Source: Oscillospiraceae bacterium (GTDB lineage Bacteria > Bacillota > Clostridia > Oscillospirales > Oscillospiraceae). Taken from it: a DNA stretch of 64,000 bases. This document shows positions 24,066 to 33,311 of this stretch, piece after piece. The position numbers were made by a program, and so were the translations under genes. The notes under the pieces were generated by a model. It had not been told where the DNA came from. It ran no database searches and saw only the letters and a program-made list of their open reading frames with translations. The stretch covers positions 19,582-83,581 of the forward strand of contig JAFWRM010000022.1 of the NCBI GenBank assembly GCA_017519975.1, written 5' to 3'. Numbering within the stretch: position 1 is the first letter of the stretch; each line of letters opens with the position of its first letter.

Positions 24066-24918
24066 GACACAGTTCCGGGCGGCTGCCGTGGATGCGGAAG
24101 CCGTACTCGGAGGCGTCGATCCGGCGTGGCTGGAGGGAACGGAGATCAAATGGATGCATCTGCCTTTTGCGGGGGCCAACCGGCACGCCGGGCGTCCTGG
24201 AGCTTTGGGCCGCATTCTGACCAATTCCTCAGGGGCGTTCGGGGCGACCATCGCCGAGCACTGCCTGGGCATGCTTCTGGCCTTTGCCCGGCATCTGCCC
24301 ACCTATCTGAGACAGGCGGAGCAGGGGCTCTGGCGGGATTGCGGCAGCGAATGGGGCCTGATGGGCCGCACGGCGCTGATCCTGGGCACGGGGGATCTCG
24401 GCACGCAGACGGCTGTCCGCCTGAAGGCCATGGGCATGCGCGTGATCGGCTGCTGCCGGAAAAACAGCGAACCGAGGGATCCCTACGACGCCATCCGCAC
24501 GGTCGACCAGCTGGACAGCCTGCTGCCAGAGGCGGACGCGGTATTCTGCTGCCTGCCCTCCACGGCGGCCACGGTCGGCCTGCTGGACGCCCGCAGGCTC
24601 GCGCTTCTGCGGGAGGACGCGATACTCATCAACGTCGGCCGCGGCGATCTGATCGATACGGAGGCGCTGACGGATCTGCTGGAACAGGGCAGGTTCACGG
24701 GCGTGGGGCTTGACGTTACGAATCCGGAACCCCTGCCGAAAGACCACCCTCTGTGGCGTTTTGACAATGTGATCATCACTCCGCACGTGTCGGGCATCGG
24801 GTTCGGCCACCTGGGAAAAACGCAGTCTGACGTGTGGCGGATCGCGCTGGAAAACCTGCGCCGCTGGTGCGGGGGAGAGCCGCTGATGAACGTCGTCGAT
24901 CAGGAACAGGGATACTGA
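23956..24918 (+). CDS. D-isomer-specific 2-hydroxyacid dehydrogenase family protein
   Basis: This 320-residue NAD(P)-dependent oxidoreductase reduces 2-keto acids or oxidises D-2-hydroxy acids. The nucleotide fold is LILGTGDLGTQTAVRLKAMG; catalytic Arg is in INVGRGDLI, Glu in GLDVTNPEPLP and His in NVIITPHVSG. The N-terminus is divergent. The start lies 9 bases after GGAGAG and within the end of the GNAT frame. The substrate is not predictable. Confidence 0.88.
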   Translation: MEKIVIMIRGAEERREEIEELCRGKKEPVFLEWNADETQFRAAAVDAEAVLGGVDPAWLEGTEIKWMHLPFAGANRHAGRPGALGRILTNSSGAFGATIAEHCLGMLLAFARHLPTYLRQAEQGLWRDCGSEWGLMGRTALILGTGDLGTQTAVRLKAMGMRVIGCCRKNSEPRDPYDAIRTVDQLDSLLPEADAVFCCLPSTAATVGLLDARRLALLREDAILINVGRGDLIDTEALTDLLEQGRFTGVGLDVTNPEPLPKDHPLWRFDNVIITPHVSGIGFGHLGKTQSDVWRIALENLRRWCGGEPLMNVVDQEQGY

Positions 24919-24950
24919 ACAGTTACCGTACAGACGGTCAGGAGGATCGG

Positions 24951-25712
24951 ATGGAACGAATCACCTCAAGGAAAAATCCGAAAATACAGTATTGGAAAAA
25001 GCTGTCTGGTTCCGCCGCTTTTCGCAGACAGAACGGAGAGATGATCTGTGATGGAGCGAAGCTGCTTGAGGAAGCCGTCCGGTGGGGCGTGACCGTGACG
25101 GCCCTGGCGGCGTCGGAAGGCACGGACGCAGCGGAGCTTCCGGATGTGCCTCGGTATCTGCTGCCGGAGGATCTGATGGCCTATGTGTCTCCCATGAAGA
25201 CGCCGCAGGGCATCATGTTCACATGCCGGATCCCGGAAAACGGGATGCCCGCGGAGGGCACCAGATTTGTCGTTCTGGAGGGCGTACAGGACCCGGGAAA
25301 CGTGGGCGCCGTGCTGCGGACCGCGCGCGCCATGGGGTACAACGGCGTATACCTTCTGCCCGGCTGCGCGGATCCGTACGGTCCCAGAGCCGTGAGGGCG
25401 TCCATGGGGGCGGCGTTTCAGCTGCCGGTCATGGAAGCGGATTACGGAGATCTGGATGAACTGAAGCGGCGTGGCGTTGAGATCTACGCCGCCGCTCTGG
25501 GCGAGGACAGCATGGATGTCCGCCAGGCGGAGTACGCGCGGTTTGCCGTCTGCATCGGATCGGAGGGGAGCGGACTGTCGGAACGGCTGCTTCGGATATG
25601 TACCGGACGCATACGGATTCCCATGGAAAGCGCCTGTGAATCACTGAACGCGGCCGTGGCGGCCGGGATCATCATGTGGGAATCGGTCAGGGGGCAGAAA
25701 TGGCGGCGCTGA
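24951..25712 (+). CDS. TrmH/SpoU family RNA methyltransferase
   Basis: This 253-residue SPOUT-class enzyme 2'-O-methylates rRNA or tRNA. An N-terminal substrate-binding region (ITSRKNPKIQYWKKL) is followed by the knotted domain with VLEGVQDPGNVGAVLRTARA (motif 1), IGSEGSGLSE (motif 2) and RIPMESACESLNAAVAAGI (motif 3). The target nucleotide cannot be assigned. ATG 24951 has AGGAGG five bases upstream. It overlaps dprA by 13 bases. In many Clostridia a TrmH gene near this cluster precedes pheS; here it precedes dprA. Confidence 0.9.
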   Translation: MERITSRKNPKIQYWKKLSGSAAFRRQNGEMICDGAKLLEEAVRWGVTVTALAASEGTDAAELPDVPRYLLPEDLMAYVSPMKTPQGIMFTCRIPENGMPAEGTRFVVLEGVQDPGNVGAVLRTARAMGYNGVYLLPGCADPYGPRAVRASMGAAFQLPVMEADYGDLDELKRRGVEIYAAALGEDSMDVRQAEYARFAVCIGSEGSGLSERLLRICTGRIRIPMESACESLNAAVAAGIIMWESVRGQKWRR

Positions 25713-26938
25713 AATACTGGGTATGGCTTTCCTGCCTGAAGGGACTGCGTCCGGCGACAGCCGTACGTCTGTGCGCTTCGATGGGAGGTCCTGAAAAGAT
25801 CTATTTTGCCTCCCGGGAGGATCTTCTTCTGGCCGGAGCGACGGAGAAGGAAGCGGAGCGGCTTGCCGACCGGTCCCTTGCCGGGGCCGCGGCGGCGATG
25901 GAAGCGTGTGCCGCGGCGGGGATCCGCATTCTGACGCTCGCCGACGCAGAGTATCCGGACCGACTGAAGAATATCTACGATCCGCCGCCGGTACTCTATG
26001 TGCGCGGAACGCTTCCCCACATCGATGAGGAGGCGGCTGTTGCTGTGGCCGGCACCCGAAAATGCACGCCCTACGGACTGCGCATGGCGGAGCGTATCGG
26101 ATTCGAGATGGCACGCGAGGGCTGCCTGACCGTTTCCGGGCTTGCCCGGGGGATCGATACGGCGGCGGTCAGAGGCGCCCTGAAGGCGGGCGGACGGACG
26201 GTCGGCGTGATCGGAAGCGGACCGGACGTGATTTATCCGCCGGAGAATAGGGAGCTGTTCGAAGACGTCGCAGCCTCGGGAGCCATTCTGAGCGAGTACC
26301 CGCCGGGTACGGAACCCGCACCGTGGCATTTTCCGGCGAGAAACCGCATCCTCAGCGGGCTATCCGTCGGCGTCGTGATCATCGAGGCGCCTGAGAAGAG
26401 CGGCGCGCTGATCACAGCGGCCCGCGCGCTGGAGCAGGGAAGAGACGTGTTTGCGCTCCCCGCCAACGCGGATTCCCCCTTTTCCGCTGGTTCCAACCGG
26501 CTCATACGTGCCGGAGCGATACCGATCCTCAACGGCTCCGACGTTGCCGATGAGTACCGGGCCCTTTACCCGGAAAAGCTGACGGAGCACGGCCCATATG
26601 CGCTGACGCCGGAACCTCCGGACGGATCGGAAGGGAGCCCCGCAGGGAACGGTCAGACGGGGGACGAAAAGCGGAGTGCGGAAGGGAAAATACCGGTTGA
26701 CAATGAAAAATCGGCTGAGTATGATAAATTACCGCGGATTGCGGCCCCGCTTCCGGATCTGTCACCGGATGAGAGGGCCATTTACGAATCGCTTACGGAA
26801 CCGGAAATGCACGTCAACGATCTTATCGAGCGTACGGCACTGCCGGGCGGCCGTGTGCTGGCAGCTCTGACTCTGCTGGAGATCCGGGGACTGATCCGGC
26901 GCTGCCCGGGGCAGCGATTCGAAAGACGCACTGAATGA
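25700..26938 (+). CDS. dprA: DNA-processing protein DprA
   Basis: This 412-residue protein protects incoming single-stranded DNA and loads RecA during transformation. The Rossmann-type DprA domain shows AVAVAGTRKCTPYG, SGLARGIDTAAV, GSGPDVIYPPENREL, FPARNRILSGLS and KSGALITAARALEQGRDVFALP. A helix-hairpin segment at the N-terminus and a winged-helix at the C-terminus (after about residue 340) flank it, joined by a low-complexity polar linker. ATG 25700 follows AGGGGG. Its downstream neighbour topA follows immediately, the classical dprA-topA order. Confidence 0.95.
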   Translation: MAALKYWVWLSCLKGLRPATAVRLCASMGGPEKIYFASREDLLLAGATEKEAERLADRSLAGAAAAMEACAAAGIRILTLADAEYPDRLKNIYDPPPVLYVRGTLPHIDEEAAVAVAGTRKCTPYGLRMAERIGFEMAREGCLTVSGLARGIDTAAVRGALKAGGRTVGVIGSGPDVIYPPENRELFEDVAASGAILSEYPPGTEPAPWHFPARNRILSGLSVGVVIIEAPEKSGALITAARALEQGRDVFALPANADSPFSAGSNRLIRAGAIPILNGSDVADEYRALYPEKLTEHGPYALTPEPPDGSEGSPAGNGQTGDEKRSAEGKIPVDNEKSAEYDKLPRIAAPLPDLSPDERAIYESLTEPEMHVNDLIERTALPGGRVLAALTLLEIRGLIRRCPGQRFERRTE

Positions 26939-26964
26939 CTGAAGGAAACGGAGAAAACTGTCTT

Positions 26965-29202
26965 ATGGCTAAAACCAAGACAAATCTTGTGATCGTAGAG
27001 TCGCCGGCAAAGGCGAAGACCATCGGGAAGTATCTGGGAAGCGGGTACAGAGTCACCGCCTCCATGGGCCATCTTCGGGATCTGCCGAAGAGCGTGCTCG
27101 GCGTGGATATCGAGCACGGCTTTGCGCCGGATTACCGTCCGGTCAAGGGTCGTGAGAGTACCATCGACGAACTGAAGAAGGAAGCAAAGCGCAGCGCCGC
27201 CGTCTTTCTGGCCACCGACCCGGACCGTGAGGGCGAGGCGATTTCCTGGCATCTGAAGGAACTGCTTGGCATTCCGGACGGCGCCGTATGCCGCGTTACC
27301 TTTAATGAGATCACCCGAAACGTAGTGCAGCAGAGCATTCAGAATCCCAGAGCCATCGACATGAACCTTGTGGATGCACAACAGGCAAGGCGCGTGCTGG
27401 ATCGGATCGTCGGATATAAGCTCAGTCCGCTGCTCTGGAAAAAGATACGTCGGGGCCTTTCGGCCGGACGCGTACAGTCCGTGGCCGCCCGAATGGTGGT
27501 GGACCGGGAAAACGAGATCCGGGAATTCACGCCGGAGGAATACTGGTATCTGGACGCGCTTCTGTCGGCGGAAGACGGAGGTACATTTACCGCGAGATAC
27601 TATGGGACGGACGGAAAAAAGAGAGAACTGAAGAGCGAGCAGGACGTGATGGCCATACGTGCCGCAGTGGAAAACGCGCCGTTTTCCGTCCGGGACGTAA
27701 AGACGAAGGAAAACCGCCGTACGCCTCCGCCGCCGTTCATTACTTCCACGCTGCAGCAGGAAGCGTCGCGGAAGCTGGGCATGACGCCAAAACGTACCAT
27801 GGCCGTGGCTCAGCAGCTGTACGAAGGCGTGGATATCCCCGATGAAGGCACCGTCGGACTTATCACTTACATGAGGACCGATTCTCTGCGGCTGTCGGAC
27901 GTTGCGCTGGCAGACGCGGCGAAATTTATCAAAGAGCGCTACGGCGATTCCCTTTACGCAGGGAAGCCCAGGCGCTACAAGGCGAAGAGCGGCGCCCAGG
28001 ACGCACACGAGGCGATCCGTCCGAGCAATGTTTTTCTGACGCCGGAAGCCGTCCGCTCCGCGCTCAACAGCGATCAGTACCGGCTGTACCGTCTGGTGTG
28101 GAGCCGGTTTGTGGCATGCCAGATGGCCGCTGCCGTTTACGACGGCGTTACGGTGGATGCGGAGGCGTCCGGACACGTGTTTCGGGCGACGCATTCCGTG
28201 CTGCGGTTCCCGGGATATACCGCCGTGTACGAGGAAGGAAAAGACGACGACGGAGAGGAAAAGGAGCACCCTCTGCCGGAACTTGCCGCCGGTGCTCCGC
28301 TGACCCTGCAGAAGCTGTCACAGGAACAGAAATTCACACAGCCGCCCGCCAGATATACGGAGGCGACGCTGATTCGGGAGATGGAGGAAACGGGGGTCGG
28401 CAGACCGAGCACATACGCGCCTACGATCTCTACGATCCTGGACCGCGAGTACGTGGTGAAGGAGGGAAAGTATCTCCGCCCCACGCCGTTGGGAGAGGTG
28501 GTCACCGGCCTCATGACGGAGCGGTTCAGCGATATCGTCGATCTGAAGTTTACGGCGCGCATGGAGGATTCTCTGGATGACGTGGAGAAGGGGGAGAAGG
28601 TCTGGACGGACGTTCTGACCGAATTCTATGACGGGTTCGCGGAGGAACTGAAGGAAGCGGAAACGGCGCTTGAGGGAGAACGGATCCGGGTGCCCGATGA
28701 AGTCTCCGACGAAGTGTGCGACGTCTGCGGACGGCAGCTCGTGGTGAAGAGCGGGCGTTTCGGACGATTCCTGGCGTGCCCCGGTTATCCGGAGTGCAGC
28801 TTCACCAAACCCCTCGTCGTCGAGATGCCGGGCAAATGCCCGAAATGCGGCAGCCGGCTCCTCAAGAGAACCAGCAAGAAGGGGTATCCCTATTACGCCT
28901 GCGAGCATCTGTCCCGTACCTGTGATTTCCTGACCTGGGACGTGCCTGTCAAGGATAACTGCCCGGTCTGCGGTCATACCATGTTCAAGAAGAGCGGCAG
29001 AGGGTTCAAGAAGCCCTTCTGCATCAATGAAGAATGCGAGAATTTTGTGCCGGAGGAAAAACGCGGAGGCTATAATCGCAAAGCGGGGTCTGCCGGCCAG
29101 AAAGCCGTGGAAAGCCGGAAGACGCCTTCACGAAAGACCGCCGGCCGCCGCGGAGGGGCCGCAGGAAAAACAAAGAAGAGCGGTGATGAAAGTGAAGGTT
29201 AA
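26965..29202 (+). CDS. topA: DNA topoisomerase I
   Basis: This 745-residue type IA topoisomerase relaxes negative supercoils. The Toprim domain begins [19 protein letters not shown] and contains [15 protein letters not shown]. The active-site tyrosine is in [14 protein letters not shown]. Three four-cysteine zinc ribbons follow from about residue 585 ([24 protein letters not shown]), then a basic tail. ATG 26965 is preferred as the usual MAK start with GGAG upstream; an ATG at 26935 overlapping the dprA stop (ATGA) is an alternative that adds ten residues. Confidence 0.96.
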   Translation: MAKTKTNLVIVESPAKAKTIGKYLGSGYRVTASMGHLRDLPKSVLGVDIEHGFAPDYRPVKGRESTIDELKKEAKRSAAVFLATDPDREGEAISWHLKELLGIPDGAVCRVTFNEITRNVVQQSIQNPRAIDMNLVDAQQARRVLDRIVGYKLSPLLWKKIRRGLSAGRVQSVAARMVVDRENEIREFTPEEYWYLDALLSAEDGGTFTARYYGTDGKKRELKSEQDVMAIRAAVENAPFSVRDVKTKENRRTPPPPFITSTLQQEASRKLGMTPKRTMAVAQQLYEGVDIPDEGTVGLITYMRTDSLRLSDVALADAAKFIKERYGDSLYAGKPRRYKAKSGAQDAHEAIRPSNVFLTPEAVRSALNSDQYRLYRLVWSRFVACQMAAAVYDGVTVDAEASGHVFRATHSVLRFPGYTAVYEEGKDDDGEEKEHPLPELAAGAPLTLQKLSQEQKFTQPPARYTEATLIREMEETGVGRPSTYAPTISTILDREYVVKEGKYLRPTPLGEVVTGLMTERFSDIVDLKFTARMEDSLDDVEKGEKVWTDVLTEFYDGFAEELKEAETALEGERIRVPDEVSDEVCDVCGRQLVVKSGRFGRFLACPGYPECSFTKPLVVEMPGKCPKCGSRLLKRTSKKGYPYYACEHLSRTCDFLTWDVPVKDNCPVCGHTMFKKSGRGFKKPFCINEECENFVPEEKRGGYNRKAGSAGQKAVESRKTPSRKTAGRRGGAAGKTKKSGDESEG

Positions 29203-30499
29203 GGTCGTCGGTGCCGGTCTGGCGGGCAGTGAAGCGGCCTGGCAGCTTGCGATCCGCGGAGTGCCCGTGGAACTGGTGGAGATGAAGCCGGCGAAGAGGA
29301 CGCCGGCCCACGTTGCCGATGGCTTTGCGGAGCTCGTGTGTTCGAATTCCTTCCGGGGGGACGACCTTTCCAACGCGGTCGGACTTCTGAAAGAGGAGAT
29401 GCGGCGGATGGGCAGCCTGATCATGCGCTGCGCGGACGCCCATCGGATCCCGGCCGGCGGAGCGCTGGCGGTGGATCGCGTCGCCTTTTCTGAGGCTGTG
29501 ACCGACTGCATCCGGAATCATCCGCTAATCACGGTAACGGAAGCTGAGGTGACGGACATCCCGGAAGGGCGGGTGATCATAGCGACGGGCCCGTTGACTT
29601 CAGACGCGCTGGCCGCCCGGCTTGCGGTCCTTGACCCGGATGGGGCGCCCCTGAATTTCTATGACGCTGCCGCTCCGATCGTCACCTTTGAAAGCATCGA
29701 TATGGAGCATGCGTATTTCGCCTCCCGGTACGACAAGGGAACGCCGGACTATGTGAACTGCCCCATGACGGAGGAGGAATACAAGGCGTTCCGCGCCGAA
29801 CTGTGCACAGCCCAGGAGGCCGAGATGCACGGATTCGACGACGGCGGGGTGTTCGAAGGGTGCATGCCCATTGAGGTCATGGCCAGACGCGGAGAGGATA
29901 CGATGCGGTACGGGCCGATGAAACCGGTAGGACTGACCGATCCCAGAACGGGAAAGGATCCGTACGCCGTAGTCCAGCTCCGCCAGGATAACGCGGAAGG
30001 CACGATCTACAATATCGTCGGCTTTCAGACGCATCTGAAGTTTCCGGAGCAGAAACGGGTGTTTTCCATGATCCCGGCGCTGAAGAACGCGGAGTTCGTC
30101 CGGTACGGCGTCATGCACCGCAACACTTATCTGAATTCTCCGCGGCTGCTGGACCGGTACTACCGTCTGAAGGGGGACGAACGGGTCAGCTTTGCCGGCC
30201 AGATGACCGGCGTGGAGGGGTATGTGGAATCCGCCGCTTCCGGCATGCTTGTCGGGATCGAAACGGCTCATGAGCTGCTTGGCCTGCCCCCGGTGGATTT
30301 TCCGCAGGAGACCGCGATCGGGGCCCTGGCACTGTATGTGTCCGGCGGCGCTGTGGCTGCGTTCCAGCCGATGAATGTCAATTTCGGCATCATCAGTCCG
30401 CTGGGGTACCGGGTGAAGGGAAAGAGAAACAAGAACACGGAGATCTCCAGGCGCTCGCTTGAGGTGATCGACCGGCTGGTTGCGGAGGGAAGAATTTGA
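29186..30499 (+). CDS. trmFO: Folate/FAD-dependent tRNA (uracil-54-C5)-methyltransferase
   Basis: This 437-residue flavoprotein makes ribothymidine-54 in the T loop using methylenetetrahydrofolate. The FAD fold is [17 protein letters not shown] at the N-terminus. Both expected cysteines are seen in [13 protein letters not shown] and [18 protein letters not shown] 29186 lies inside the end of topA (17-base overlap); an open frame continuing further upstream only runs through topA. It overlaps plsX by four bases. The topA-trmFO pair is common in Bacillota. Confidence 0.95.
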   Translation: MKVKVKVVGAGLAGSEAAWQLAIRGVPVELVEMKPAKRTPAHVADGFAELVCSNSFRGDDLSNAVGLLKEEMRRMGSLIMRCADAHRIPAGGALAVDRVAFSEAVTDCIRNHPLITVTEAEVTDIPEGRVIIATGPLTSDALAARLAVLDPDGAPLNFYDAAAPIVTFESIDMEHAYFASRYDKGTPDYVNCPMTEEEYKAFRAELCTAQEAEMHGFDDGGVFEGCMPIEVMARRGEDTMRYGPMKPVGLTDPRTGKDPYAVVQLRQDNAEGTIYNIVGFQTHLKFPEQKRVFSMIPALKNAEFVRYGVMHRNTYLNSPRLLDRYYRLKGDERVSFAGQMTGVEGYVESAASGMLVGIETAHELLGLPPVDFPQETAIGALALYVSGGAVAAFQPMNVNFGIISPLGYRVKGKRNKNTEISRRSLEVIDRLVAEGRI

Positions 30500-31512
30500 A
30501 GATCATTGTGGACGCCATGGGGGGAGACAACGCCCCCTTTGAGATCGTAAAGGGAAGCCTGCGCGCGGCGCGGGAGCTGGGCGTAGACATTGTTCTTGTG
30601 GGGCGCGAGGATGAGATCGGACGGTGCCTGCGGGACATGGGCTGCGATGGCCGGCCCGAAAGGGTGAGCGTCGTGAACGCCTCGGAAGTGATCGAGATGG
30701 ACGACGAGCCGAGCCTTGCCTACCGCAGAAAACCGGACTCCAGCATGACGGTCGGGCTGAACCTGCTGAAAAACGGGCAGGGAGACGCTTTTGTCTCCGC
30801 CGGCAGCACCGGCGCTCTGCTATCCGGAGCGACGCTCGTAGTGAAGAGGATACGCGGCGTGCGCCGCGCGGCGCTGGCGCCGCTTCTTCCCACGAAGACG
30901 GGACATGTGATGGTCATCGACGTGGGGGCCAACGTGGAATGCGCACCGGAGCATCTGGAGCAGTTCGCTCTGCTCGGTTCCGGATATATGAAGGGCGTAA
31001 TGAAAATGGACGCGCCGCGGATCGGCCTGCTGAACAACGGAACGGAACAGACCAAGGGAGGAACGCTCCAGCTGGAGACGTATCCGCTGCTGCAGCGCCT
31101 GCACGAGGAAGGCAAAATCAATTTCTGCGGGAACGTGGAGGCCAAGGACGTAATGCAGGGCGTGTGCGACGTGGTGGTCTGTGACGGATACAGCGGGAAC
31201 ATCCTGCTGAAGTCCATCGAGGGGTCCGCCGGATTCATCATGAGCCTTCTGAAGCAGATCATGTATAAAAACGCAAAGAACAAGGCGGCTGCCCTGCTCC
31301 TGAAAAAGGACCTGTACGCGCTGAAAGATACGATGAGCGCGTCCAAGGTCGGCGGCACGGCTCTGCTGGGGATATCGCGCCCCGTCGTGAAGGCTCACGG
31401 GTCTTCCGACGCGGAAGCGTTTTTCAATGCCGTTCGTCAGGCGTCCGTAGTGGCGGGCTCCGGCATGATCGAGACGGTCACGCAGCAGCTGAAGAACACG
31501 GAAGAAAAGTAA
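30496..31512 (+). CDS. plsX: Phosphate acyltransferase PlsX
   Basis: This 338-residue enzyme converts acyl-ACP to acyl-phosphate, the first step of phospholipid synthesis in the PlsX/PlsY pathway. The N-terminus is [17 protein letters not shown], and internal motifs include [13 protein letters not shown] and [12 protein letters not shown]. It starts at TTG (30496), overlapping the trmFO stop as TTGA, with GGAGGG six bases upstream. In many Bacillota the acyl-carrier gene acpP lies between plsX and rnc; here no acpP is present. Confidence 0.95.
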   Translation: MKIIVDAMGGDNAPFEIVKGSLRAARELGVDIVLVGREDEIGRCLRDMGCDGRPERVSVVNASEVIEMDDEPSLAYRRKPDSSMTVGLNLLKNGQGDAFVSAGSTGALLSGATLVVKRIRGVRRAALAPLLPTKTGHVMVIDVGANVECAPEHLEQFALLGSGYMKGVMKMDAPRIGLLNNGTEQTKGGTLQLETYPLLQRLHEEGKINFCGNVEAKDVMQGVCDVVVCDGYSGNILLKSIEGSAGFIMSLLKQIMYKNAKNKAAALLLKKDLYALKDTMSASKVGGTALLGISRPVVKAHGSSDAEAFFNAVRQASVVAGSGMIETVTQQLKNTEEK

Positions 31513-31516
31513 GGAT

Positions 31517-31550
31517 AACGTCAGGGCGGCCCCGGGGCCGTCCTGACGTT
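31517..31550. repeat. Long near-perfect palindrome before rnc
   Basis: A 17-base arm (31517-31533) is followed directly by its complement (31534-31550), with one G-U pair, giving a stem of about 15 bp in RNA with a tiny loop. No T tract follows. It ends 30 bases before the rnc start. Confidence 0.85.
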
Positions 31551-31580
31551 GCGCGTATGGGAAGAAACGGAGGAAGAAAC

Positions 31581-32255
31581 ATGGATAAGCTGCAGCAGAC
31601 CATCGGTTATCATTTCCGGTCACCGCGGCTGCTGGAAACGGCCCTGACGCATTCCAGCTATGCCAACGAACACAGGAAAGCGGGAGTCGAATACAACGAA
31701 AGGCTGGAATTTCTGGGAGATTCCGTTCTGGGAATGATCGCAGCGGAGCATCTGTTCAGAAACGAGCTCAACATGCCGGAGGGAAAGATGAGTCGGTACC
31801 GTGCGGAGCTGGTTTGTGAGCGGAGCCTTGCGGCCGTAGCCGATGAGGTCGGCCTCGGGCGCCTTCTGCGCCTTGGAAGAGGCGAAGAGTCCGGCGGCGG
31901 CAGGGAGCGGCCAAGCATCAAGGCGGACGCTGTGGAAGCGGTGATCGCCGCCATCTATCTTGACGGGGGGATGGAGCCCGCCGTTCGCTTTGTGAAGAGG
32001 TTCGTCCTTTCACGGATGCGGGAGGCGGAGCAGGAGAACCGCGACTGGAAAACAGAGCTTCAGGAGATCCTTCAGAGAGAGGGCCCCACCGGGATCGAAT
32101 ACGTTCTGGAGGGAGAATCCGGTCCGGATCACGACAAGCGATTCGTCATGTCGGTGCGGTGGAACGGAAAAACCGTCGGTACGGGGGAAGGAAAAAGCAA
32201 AAAACTGGCGGAACAGCGGGCGGCAAGGGCAGCGATGGAGCATATGGACCGATGA
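31581..32255 (+). CDS. rnc: Ribonuclease III
   Basis: This 224-residue double-strand-specific endonuclease processes rRNA precursors and structured mRNAs. The signature NERLEFLGDSVLGMIAAEHLF is at about residues 38-58, the second acidic site is DAVEAVIAAIYLD, and a dsRNA-binding domain follows from about residue 152. ATG 31581 has GGAGGA nine bases upstream. The stop overlaps the radical SAM start as ATGA. The palindrome just upstream is a candidate self-cleavage site. Confidence 0.96.
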   Translation: MDKLQQTIGYHFRSPRLLETALTHSSYANEHRKAGVEYNERLEFLGDSVLGMIAAEHLFRNELNMPEGKMSRYRAELVCERSLAAVADEVGLGRLLRLGRGEESGGGRERPSIKADAVEAVIAAIYLDGGMEPAVRFVKRFVLSRMREAEQENRDWKTELQEILQREGPTGIEYVLEGESGPDHDKRFVMSVRWNGKTVGTGEGKSKKLAEQRAARAAMEHMDR

Positions 32256-33256
32256 GCCCGAGAGCCAGAATATGCCCGGTATTCGTGCCGCATCTGGGAT
32301 GCCCGCACCGGTGCGTCTTCTGTGATCAGAACAGGATTTCCGGAAACGACAGACCTGCGGATGCCTCGACGGTGCGCCGCGCGCTGCAGACGATGGGAAC
32401 TCCGCCCGCGGATACGGAGCTTGCCTTCTACGGCGGAAGCTTTACCGCCATGCCGGAGAGCCTGCAGCGGGAACTGCTGGACGCCGCGGCGGATCATGTC
32501 TCTTCCGGCGGAAGCATCCGGGTGTCCACCCGGCCGGACGCCGTCTCCGAGCGGAATCTGTGCTTTCTGAAGGAGCATGGGGTGAAGACGGTCGAACTGG
32601 GCTGCCAGTCCATGGACGACGGCGTGCTTCTTGCCAGCGGAAGAGGACATACGTCCCAAGACGTGATCACTGCCGCGCGGGAGGTAAGGGAAGCCGGCCT
32701 TCGGCTGATCCTCCAGATGATGACAGGCCTCCCGGGAGACACACGGGAAAAGGCGTTGGATACGGCGTCCCGGCTGGCGGAACTTCGGCCGGACGGCGTG
32801 AGGATATATCCTGCGGTGATCCTGAGGGGCACCGAGCTGTACCGGATGTGGCGGAACGGTACTTATCGGGAGCATACGGTGCGGGAAGCCGCCGAATGGT
32901 GTGCGGAGATCCTGCCGATATTCGAGCGTCGCGGCATTCCCGTGATACGGCTCGGCCTGAATCCCTCGGAGGAGCTCTCCGGAGGTCAGGCGGCAGGCGG
33001 CGCGTATCACCCTGCCTTCGGTCAGATCGTCGCGTCGCTTCGCTTTCTGGAGGAAGAGCGGCGCCTGCTCCAGGCAGGAGCCGAAGAGGGGACGGTCGAG
33101 ATCCTGGTCCATCCGTCGTGCCTTTCATCGGCCATCGGCCATGGAGGCGTGAACCGGAAAACTCTCGAACGTGAATTTCCGCATCTTTTCTTCCGGTTTG
33201 TTCCCTCGGAAACGCTGCCGCGAGAGGGGATCGCCGTTGAAATACGGCGGCTGTAA
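32252..33256 (+). CDS. Radical SAM protein, Elp3-like without acetyltransferase domain
   Basis: This 334-residue protein carries a radical-SAM CX3CX2C cluster site in GCPHRCVFCDQ (Cys 17, 21, 24) at the very N-terminus, followed by ELAFYGGSFTAMP and a C-terminal extension typical of the Elp3-like COG1243-related proteins. The GNAT domain of true Elp3 is missing. Homologues sit between rnc and smc in many Clostridia, which suggests a conserved RNA-modification or chromosome-linked role, but no function is proven. ATG 32252 overlaps the rnc stop. An smc promoter lies within its last codons. Confidence 0.85.
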   Translation: MSPRARICPVFVPHLGCPHRCVFCDQNRISGNDRPADASTVRRALQTMGTPPADTELAFYGGSFTAMPESLQRELLDAAADHVSSGGSIRVSTRPDAVSERNLCFLKEHGVKTVELGCQSMDDGVLLASGRGHTSQDVITAAREVREAGLRLILQMMTGLPGDTREKALDTASRLAELRPDGVRIYPAVILRGTELYRMWRNGTYREHTVREAAEWCAEILPIFERRGIPVIRLGLNPSEELSGGQAAGGAYHPAFGQIVASLRFLEEERRLLQAGAEEGTVEILVHPSCLSSAIGHGGVNRKTLEREFPHLFFRFVPSETLPREGIAVEIRRL

Positions 33257-33265
33257 TGGTATAAT
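33237..33265 (+). promoter_or_regulatory. Promoter of smc
   Basis: TTGAAA (33237-33242) inside the end of the radical SAM gene and a perfect TATAAT (33260-33265) are 17 bases apart. Confidence 0.8.
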
Positions 33266-33311
33266 CACTTGATTAAGTCTGTATTCCGCGGCGGTGCCGC
33301 GGTCAAAGGAA

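Noticed and set aside
29027..29185. Longer N-terminus for TrmFO
   Set aside because: The extension lies wholly inside topA in another frame and is absent from the family; the FAD fold starts at 29186.
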